Shown here: positions 37,124 to 42,340 of the stretch, piece after piece
How the letters are laid out: each line of letters starts with the position of its first letter
Numbering within the stretch: position 1 is the first letter of the stretch
Source of the DNA: Hoylesella timonensis 4401737 = DSM 22865 = JCM 15640
GTDB taxonomy: Bacteria; Bacteroidota; Bacteroidia; Bacteroidales; Bacteroidaceae
DNA length: 42,340 bases
Direction of reading: 5' to 3'
NCBI RefSeq assembly: GCF_000455445.1
Contig: NZ_HG417090.1
Coordinates: forward strand, 143,795-186,134
The notes under the pieces: generated by a model
The model's database searches: none
The model's input: only the letters and a program-made list of their open reading frames with translations
Told to the model about the DNA's origin: nothing
Program-made: the position numbers and the translations under genes

Positions 37124-38371
37124 TTATTCGTATCTCATTGATTTGGCAGGGTGGATGTGTGAGATAAGCTGACTGGGTGCTATCAACACCAGCAGACTGA
37201 TGACCAAAGTGCCGAGGTTGAGGAGCAGAATTATCCAAACATTAATTTCTACTGGAACCGTATTCACATAATATACTTCGGGGTCAAGCTTCACCAAACC
37301 TGTATAATGCTGTAATGCAACGAGTCCTAAGCCAATGAGATTGCCTAAAATCATGCCTCGTCCAATGATGAAAGCGGCAAACCATAGGAAGGTGCGCCTT
37401 ATCATATTGTTGCGCGCTCCCATGGCTTTGAGCACCCCAATCATCTGTACTCTTTCAAGAATGATGATGAGCAAGCCTGAAATCATCGTAATGGCAGCCA
37501 CTGCCAACATGAGGGCTAATATAATCCAAACATTGAGATCGAGCAAATCAAGCCATGAAAAGATTTGCGGACTAATATCTCGAATGGTTTTTGAGGAATA
37601 GGTTTCGCCATATTGATCGACGGAGCGATTGACGTGTTGAATAAGATAGTTCGCCGTCATGTCCACCTGTTGGAAATCCTTGACCGTTATTTCTGCTCCT
37701 GTGACCTGATCTGTTTCCCACCCATTGAGCTTCACAGCGGTGTACAAATCAATGTAACAAGTCACATCATCGTATTGGGCAAGGTTGGTTTGATAGATGC
37801 CTGCAATCTTAAATCGTCGGACACGTACACCATGGTCATCGATAAAATAGGCGAAAATACGATTGCCTAATTTGAGTTGCAGCTTTTGTGCCATGGATTT
37901 TGACAATAAAATTTGGTTGCTACTCTTCTTGTCTGAGAATGCTGGGATGTGACCTTCTATTAAATTGTGCTTGATGAAGGTAGAATCAAAATCGGGTCCT
38001 ACGCCTTTGAAGACAACGCCTAAGAAGTCTGAGTCGGTCTTGAGAACTCCTTGTTTGTTTGCAAATCGCTGTACATGGTCTACTCCCGGACATTTTTTCA
38101 GCACCTGAATCATCGAGTCGCCCATTTGGATGGGATAAGATTCAGAGGTTTGCAGCGTCATGAAGTTTGCCACTTGGATGTGACTTCCAAACCCAATGAC
38201 CTTGTTGCTCACGGCATGTTTGAACCCAAAGACAACGCATACGGATATCAGCATGACCGCCAAACCGATGCCCACACCGATAGTTGCAATGCGAATAGCA
38301 GGTTTGGACACCTTTTGTTTGTCTCCTTGTTCTTGGTAAATGCGTTTGGATAAAAAGAGTGGTAAGTTCAT
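37124..38371 (-). CDS. LolC/LolE-type ABC transporter permease (FtsX-like)
   Basis: 416 aa from ATG 38371. The order is short N-terminus, TM1 (residues about 25-47, IATIGVGIGLAVMLISVCVVFGF), a large periplasmic MacB-type core domain (about 50-265) and three C-terminal helices, the FtsX/LolC/E layout. In E. coli LolCDE lifts lipoproteins from the inner membrane and hands them to LolA. A LolA-like gene is elsewhere in this window, but no LolD ATPase gene is adjacent. The frame is open upstream to 38533, past the predicted promoter, so the extension is untranslated. Divergent from the DUF4494 gene. Confidence 0.88.
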   Translation of the reverse strand: MNLPLFLSKRIYQEQGDKQKVSKPAIRIATIGVGIGLAVMLISVCVVFGFKHAVSNKVIGFGSHIQVANFMTLQTSESYPIQMGDSMIQVLKKCPGVDHVQRFANKQGVLKTDSDFLGVVFKGVGPDFDSTFIKHNLIEGHIPAFSDKKSSNQILLSKSMAQKLQLKLGNRIFAYFIDDHGVRVRRFKIAGIYQTNLAQYDDVTCYIDLYTAVKLNGWETDQVTGAEITVKDFQQVDMTANYLIQHVNRSVDQYGETYSSKTIRDISPQIFSWLDLLDLNVWIILALMLAVAAITMISGLLIIILERVQMIGVLKAMGARNNMIRRTFLWFAAFIIGRGMILGNLIGLGLVALQHYTGLVKLDPEVYYVNTVPVEINVWIILLLNLGTLVISLLVLIAPSQLISHIHPAKSMRYE

Positions 38372-38468
38372 ATTTCGTAATTTCGGCAACGTTGTTCGTT
38401 CGTTTCTTTGTTCGTTTCTGCACCGAGAGGGTAGACTACGGGTTGCTGAAGTCTGTCCTGTCTTCCTG

Positions 38469-38476
38469 CAAAGGTA
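38469..38476 (-). promoter_or_regulatory. -7 box of the LolC/E-type permease gene
   Basis: Minus strand TACCTTTG, with another match TATATTTG just upstream (38478-38485). A TTG lies 18 bp upstream of the first. The leader to ATG 38371 would be about 90 nt. Confidence 0.5.
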
Positions 38477-38500
38477 GCAAATATATTGATTGCGCAAAAC

Positions 38501-38530
38501 TTGCAGGTCTATTATTTTTTTGTACTTTTG
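38501..38530 (+). promoter_or_regulatory. Promoter of the DUF4494 gene
   Basis: TTG (38501-38503), 19-bp spacer, TACTTTTG (38523-38530). Exact consensus match; leader of about 24 nt. The promoter faces away from the permease promoter. Confidence 0.72.
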
Positions 38531-38560
38531 CATTCATAATTACTAAAAAAAAAGAACAAC

Positions 38561-39058
38561 ATGAGAACAAGAAATGCCAATTGGTTTGAGACAAGTGTGC
38601 AATATGAACGACAAGGAGAGGACGGACTTTTTACCAAAGTGCGAGAAATGTATGTCATAGACGCCTTTACGTTTGGTGAAGCAGAAAAAGCAATCACACA
38701 GGAGATGTCTTCCTTTTCGAGTGGCGAGTTCGTTATCAAGAATATTACGCCTGCCACCTACGGAGAAATCTTTTTCAGTGACGGAGAGAATGATGACAAA
38801 TGGTATAAGGCAAAACTGATGTTCATCACCATTGATGAAGAAAAAGGCAAGGAAAAGCGCACTGCCGTTAATTACTTGGTGCAAGCCGGTTCGGTGGCTG
38901 GTGCATTGAAGAACATCGAGGAAGTGTTTTCTACCAGTGTACTTGATTTCACAGTAGCGAATATTGCGGAGACAAAAATCATGGATGTTTTCGAACATGA
39001 ACTGAAACCGAAAGCTGATGATCGACCCGAAATGGATTCGGCAGACGCTACCAAATAA
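38561..39058 (+). CDS. DUF4494 domain-containing protein
   Basis: 165 aa, cytoplasmic by composition (no signal peptide or membrane helix). The DUF4494 domain covers nearly all of it: NWFETSVQYERQGEDGLFTKV at the start, then EMYVIDAFTFGEAEKAITQEM and WYKAKLMFITIDEEKGKEKRT. The C-terminus is Lys/Asp/Glu-rich. The function is unknown; the family is mainly from Bacteroidota and is often beside yggS, as here. A 193-bp mobile-type element lies between this gene and yggS, starting 20 bp after the stop. Confidence 0.9.
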   Translation: MRTRNANWFETSVQYERQGEDGLFTKVREMYVIDAFTFGEAEKAITQEMSSFSSGEFVIKNITPATYGEIFFSDGENDDKWYKAKLMFITIDEEKGKEKRTAVNYLVQAGSVAGALKNIEEVFSTSVLDFTVANIAETKIMDVFEHELKPKADDRPEMDSADATK

Positions 39059-39078
39059 CGGAATGCCGCTTCACTTCA

Positions 39079-39271
39079 GGCTGGTTCTATAAATTACCAC
39101 CGCATTTAGTCATTAAATTTTTATGAAATACGTTTTGTTATCTTTTGGCTTCTTTTTGGTTCAAAATGTAAGTTCGTTCAGTCGTGTAGCTCGCTACACT
39201 CCTTCACTCTCTTGCATTTTGACCTCAAAAATAAGCTCAAAATCTAACAAAGCTAATTTATAGAACCAGCC
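39079..39271 (+). mobile_element. 193-bp MITE-like element, copy B
   Basis: Ends are perfect 18-bp terminal inverted repeats (39079-39096 and 39254-39271). TTCA lies directly on both outer sides (39075-39078, 39272-39275), a 4-bp target-site duplication. No open frame of protein size is inside. The centre forms a nested hairpin: arms 39158-39172 / 39211-39224 and inner stem 39184-39190 / 39193-39199. Copy C is the same length and inverted. Confidence 0.88.
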
Positions 39272-39322
39272 TTCACTTAGCAACCACTCACCTTATTTCT
39301 TCTTACACTAACAGTCAATATC

Positions 39323-39991
39323 ATGGTCAACGTAGTTCAAAATTTACAAAACATTCAACAGCAATTGCCTGCTCATGTAAAGTTGGTGGCAATTAGCAAG
39401 TATCATCCTGCCGAGAGCATTGCCGAGGCTTATGCTTATGGGCAGCGTGTGTTTGGAGAGAGCAGAGAACAAGAGCTAAGTAGAAAGGTGGAAATGCTGC
39501 CCAAAGATATTCAGTGGCATTTCATAGGACATCTGCAAACCAACAAAGTTCGATTGATAGCTCCTTATATCACGATGATTGAGGCTGTTGACTCAGAGAA
39601 ACTCTTGCTTGAAATCGAGAAGCAGGCGGCGCGCAATCATCGTGTCATTGATGTGCTGCTTGAGTTGCACATTGCGGAGGAAGCTACAAAATACGGATTC
39701 TCCTTGTCCGATTGCCGCCAATGGTTAGCACAAGGACAATGGCGGAGTTTGGATCATGTGCGCATCTGTGGCTTGATGATGATGGCGTCCAATGTTGATG
39801 ACGAGGAGCAAATACGGGAAGAGATGACTTTGGCGAGCCGTTTTTTCGATGAAGTGAAGTCACAATATTTTGCCGATGCGCCTTATTTCAAGGAACGCAG
39901 TTGGGGGATGAGCCATGATTACCGCATCGCTGTGGAGTGTGGATCAACCATGGTGAGAGTGGGGTCGGCTATCTTTGGTGAGCGAGTTTAG
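39323..39991 (+). CDS. YggS/PROSC family pyridoxal-phosphate-binding protein
   Basis: 222 aa. A TIM-barrel of the alanine-racemase N-terminal type. The PLP lysine is K26 in LVAISKYHPA; other family marks are GESREQE, WHFIGHLQTNKVR, LELHIAEEATKYGF, GLMMMASN, SWGMSHDYRIAVECGSTMVRVGSAIFG. The family binds PLP, keeps vitamin B6 and amino-acid pools in balance and has no confirmed racemase activity. It is flanked by copies B and C of the MITE-like element in opposite orientation; a strong terminator lies after it. No promoter of consensus form was found between element B and the ATG. Confidence 0.95.
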   Translation: MVNVVQNLQNIQQQLPAHVKLVAISKYHPAESIAEAYAYGQRVFGESREQELSRKVEMLPKDIQWHFIGHLQTNKVRLIAPYITMIEAVDSEKLLLEIEKQAARNHRVIDVLLELHIAEEATKYGFSLSDCRQWLAQGQWRSLDHVRICGLMMMASNVDDEEQIREEMTLASRFFDEVKSQYFADAPYFKERSWGMSHDYRIAVECGSTMVRVGSAIFGERV

Positions 39992-40041
39992 CGTGCTATC
40001 CCTCTTCTCCTTTTGATTGAGCGCAGCCCATAGCAGTCTCT

Positions 40042-40086
40042 AAACGAACAAATCCAACCAAAATCTTTGGTTGGATTTGTTCGTTT
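40042..40086 (+). terminator. 21-bp-stem terminator between yggS and the M6 gene
   Basis: Perfect 21-bp stem (40042-40062 with 40066-40086) closed by a 3-nt loop, about 50 bp after yggS. Its 3' arm ends in a short T tract that is also part of the left TTTA duplication of element C, so the element entered at the terminator's end. Confidence 0.85.
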
Positions 40087-40088
40087 TA

Positions 40089-40281
40089 GGCTGGTTCTAT
40101 AAATTAGCTTTGTTAGATTTTGAGCTTATTTTTGAGGTCAAAATGCAAGAGAGTGAAGGAGTGTAGCGAGCTACACGACTGAACGAACTTACATTTTGAA
40201 CCAAAAAGAAGCCAAAAGATAACAAAACGTATTTCATAAACATTTGATGACTATGTGCGGTGGTAATTTATAGAACCTGCC
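40089..40281 (-). mobile_element. 193-bp MITE-like element, copy C (inverted)
   Basis: Inverted copy of B with the same length. Terminal inverted repeats are 40089-40106 and 40264-40281, with one mismatch. TTTA directly flanks both sides (40085-40088, 40282-40285). The right duplication contains the stop codon of the M6 protease gene (40283-40285), which is restored by the duplication. Confidence 0.88.
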
Positions 40282-40282
40282 T

Positions 40283-42058
40283 TTAAGGTTTGACAAACTT
40301 CTTGTGATTTCTGATATAGATACCTTTCTCTAATACCCTGTCATCGGTTCCTACATAACGACCGTCCAGTGTGTAGATGCGCTCATCGACAGGTCGGTCT
40401 TTGTACGTAGCTTGTTCAATGCCACTGGTGAAATCTTTTCGAAGAAAATCAAAATATATCTTGCCATCTCTTTCCGAAATGTTATAAATGGGCTTATCAA
40501 GCGTCCCCCCTGTCCATGGTGCATAGTTGGGCAATTTTTTCGCATCTGTGAGTTCTGTTACATTCTTCGTCCCGGGAAAGAGGTCGCCTTTTAAATCTTC
40601 TTTGTATTTATCTCTATTTCTGTCCCAATTGTACGAGCTATACAGCAATCCATCAGCAGGAATTACTGTCATGCGAGGCTTGCCTTTCACATTGTTCACG
40701 CTGTTTGATGATAATATAAATGCTGTAGCCTCGTAATTTACATGATACATCAACAGTCCATGACTCTTCAAGCCTGCATTCCAACGCTCGGCTTGAATGT
40801 TCTGAACAATGTAATAATCTTTTGTGCTCGGATCGTTATCATTGTAAATGCGATAGGCTTTGCCCTTGTTATCAATGGTTTGCAATTCAATTTGCTGCGC
40901 AGTGGTCAAATTATCAATCGTCATCCAGCCCATGGCTTCGCGTTCCCAAGCCGTATAGGCAGTAGGCCACCAGCCATTGGCGGTATATTCGCCATCGTCC
41001 ATGAGGCTCCATGCCTCCATTCCTTGGTTGTCCCCTCGGGCACTCGCCAATGTAGGATAGAAATCGGGAAGCCCCATACAGTGACTGAATTCATGACAAA
41101 AGAGTCCGATGCCTGATATCATTTTTTTCTTAGGAGTTTTAGGGTTGCCAATCAGTTCGTTGCTGATACCTGCCCTACATATCTTTTTTCCGTCAAAGGA
41201 GGGGCAGGGGTAAATCGTTCCTGCTTTGGGCCACATGGTGTTGTCGGGGGCACCCATGTTCTGTCCATAGCCTGAATAGACAACATACACCAAATCGGCA
41301 TAGCCGTCGCCATTGGCATCATAGTTGGCAAAATTAAGCGAATCGTCCATCAGTCGGCAGGCATCAGTAATCAGTTCACTGAATTTTTCGCCGCCACCGT
41401 TGGGATCTGTTCCTCCATAATATGCAAGTTCGTGCGGAAGTGTCACAGGACCATAGACGTCAAATTGTGGTATAAACTTACCAAAGCTCATGTCCTTGAA
41501 ATATTGCTTCACGCTCGATGCATTTCTACCTTTACTGTGTTCGTAGTCAACAGGTTCTCCTTCGCCATTGAGAAACTGTTGAAACGATTGGCGAGGATTG
41601 GTAAGTGTAAATGGGGTGTCATTGTATTGAGCCAAAATGACAATGGCTTTGGGCGAACCCATGTGTGGGAAAAAAGTACTGTTCACCTGTACAGGTTCGC
41701 GACGCATGGCACGAGTTTCTATCTGTTGTTGTGCTCTTTCAAAAAACAGGTTTCTGTTTTGCGCTGCCACCGCTCTCTTTTCAGCGTCTTGTCGTTGCGA
41801 TTTCTCATGCGCCAAGAGGTTTGACGATGATATTTTCCCATATCGGTCGATATGCGCAATATAAAAGATGTCGGCTTTGCGAATCAGTATGACACCGTCT
41901 TTGTCGGTGTACCAGTTAAAATGTTCATCTCCATGTTGGTAGGCTTGTAACACGCTACCGTCGGGTTGCGTGACCGTTAGCGGCATTTTCCACGCTTTGG
42001 CAGCCCAAGACAGACTTACCAGTAGGAGAGAAATCCATGTCAATAGTAACTTTTTCAT
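40283..42058 (-). CDS. M6 family zinc metalloprotease, secreted
   Basis: 591 aa from ATG 42058. A signal peptide (KKLLLTWISLLLVSLSWAAKA) is followed by a short propeptide region to about residue 130. The metalloprotease domain has the zinc motif HEFSH (residues 322-326), extended to HExxHxxGxxD as in M6 immune-inhibitor-A-type enzymes. The C-terminus ends in an IYTLDGRYVG...LEKGIYIRNHKKFVK segment, similar to the short C-terminal tail seen on many exported Prevotella-type proteins; the secretion route is not proven. The frame extends to 42127, past the -7 box, so the MKKLLL start is chosen. The 3' end is bordered by element C. Confidence 0.92.
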   Translation of the reverse strand: MKKLLLTWISLLLVSLSWAAKAWKMPLTVTQPDGSVLQAYQHGDEHFNWYTDKDGVILIRKADIFYIAHIDRYGKISSSNLLAHEKSQRQDAEKRAVAAQNRNLFFERAQQQIETRAMRREPVQVNSTFFPHMGSPKAIVILAQYNDTPFTLTNPRQSFQQFLNGEGEPVDYEHSKGRNASSVKQYFKDMSFGKFIPQFDVYGPVTLPHELAYYGGTDPNGGGEKFSELITDACRLMDDSLNFANYDANGDGYADLVYVVYSGYGQNMGAPDNTMWPKAGTIYPCPSFDGKKICRAGISNELIGNPKTPKKKMISGIGLFCHEFSHCMGLPDFYPTLASARGDNQGMEAWSLMDDGEYTANGWWPTAYTAWEREAMGWMTIDNLTTAQQIELQTIDNKGKAYRIYNDNDPSTKDYYIVQNIQAERWNAGLKSHGLLMYHVNYEATAFILSSNSVNNVKGKPRMTVIPADGLLYSSYNWDRNRDKYKEDLKGDLFPGTKNVTELTDAKKLPNYAPWTGGTLDKPIYNISERDGKIYFDFLRKDFTSGIEQATYKDRPVDERIYTLDGRYVGTDDRVLEKGIYIRNHKKFVKP

Positions 42059-42096
42059 ATTGTGACGTTGTAGTTGTAACATATTCAATCGTTTTG

Positions 42097-42104
42097 CAAA
42101 AATA
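42097..42104 (-). promoter_or_regulatory. -7 box of the M6 protease gene
   Basis: Minus strand TATTTTTG, about 40 bp before the ATG at 42058. No clear TTG at 19-21 bp upstream. Confidence 0.45.
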
Positions 42105-42127
42105 CAAAATTTATCTTTATTTTGCAC

Positions 42128-42340
42128 TGTTTCTTACCTTTTTGCGTGTTTCGTGTAATTCTTGGCGTGTTTGTTTCTGATGGAAATTAAAGAACTTCCT
42201 TGCTTCGTAATCAATTTCTTGCTTGATGGAAATTTTCACTTAGAACTGATAATGCAGTTGTCTATGATTAGCGTTTCCCGATGCCAGCACAATTATCTCC
42301 TGCTCGTGGTCTGCTTAACCCGTGTGAATAACCAGCTTAA
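42128..42340. other. Gene-free window edge
   Basis: No open frame of useful length, RNA gene or clear promoter was found on either strand. An 11-bp sequence (TGATGGAAATT) occurs twice, near 42178 and 42225. Confidence 0.5.

Noticed and set aside
39079..40281. yggS as cargo of a composite transposon made of elements B and C
   Set aside because: Each element has its own different 4-bp duplication, which shows two separate insertions; yggS next to DUF4494 is an ordinary order for the phylum.

Overview
The window reads as chromosomal core DNA of a Bacteroidota bacterium, most likely Prevotellaceae. Three things point there. Promoters have the phylum's -33 TTG / -7 TAnnTTTG form, and several fit TTG-N19/20-TAnnTTTG exactly. 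Shine-Dalgarno sequences are largely absent. The gene families are typical of the group (DUF3078, DUF4494, DUF5687, single-chain SdaA, M49 dipeptidyl peptidase III, HECVGH type). The species cannot be named from the sequence alone. No tRNA, rRNA, CRISPR array, prophage or transposase gene was seen.

Layout. 1-481: a 65-bp tandem repeat running into a degenerate copy of a small repeat element. 482-7665 (minus): a tight operon pyrG - yidC - S9 peptidase - MFS transporter, divergent from a DUF3078 protein (7787-9100). 9190-9735: dispersed repeat X. 9803-10926: kdsC-maf. 11285-14357: AraC-type regulator, DPP III, AlkD-like protein. 14428-18130: two Fur-family regulators flanking purA-hisS. 18345-20363: MgtC-like protein (minus) and sdaA (plus). 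20360-25074 (minus): ftsK - lolA-like - DUF5687. 25178-29462 (plus): 3'-5' exonuclease, RlmI-type methyltransferase, tilS, then dapA. 29682-31133 (minus): HtrA/DegP protease. 31426-31830: RNase P RNA, followed by a GC-rich stretch of unknown nature, YihY/BrkB and a DUF1232 protein. 33970-34505: repeat Y, an inverted diverged copy of X. 34644-35024: desulfoferrodoxin. 35181-38371 (minus): acyl-CoA synthetase and a LolC/E-type permease. 38561-42058: DUF4494, yggS and an M6 metalloprotease, with two inverted copies of a 193-bp MITE-like element around yggS.

The genes are mostly housekeeping: nucleotide synthesis (pyrG, purA), translation (hisS, tilS, rnpB, RlmI-type), envelope biogenesis (yidC, kdsC, lolA-like, LolC/E-like, degP, dapA), chromosome segregation (ftsK), peptide breakdown (S9, M49, M6) and oxygen/metal stress (desulfoferrodoxin, two Fur proteins).

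The most interesting content is between genes. A 193-bp non-coding element has 18-bp terminal inverted repeats and 4-bp TTYA target duplications. Its hairpin core keeps its pairing by compensatory changes in a third copy. A second repeat family of about 540 bp (X/Y), a 22-bp tandem array and a GC-rich segment behind rnpB are also unexplained.
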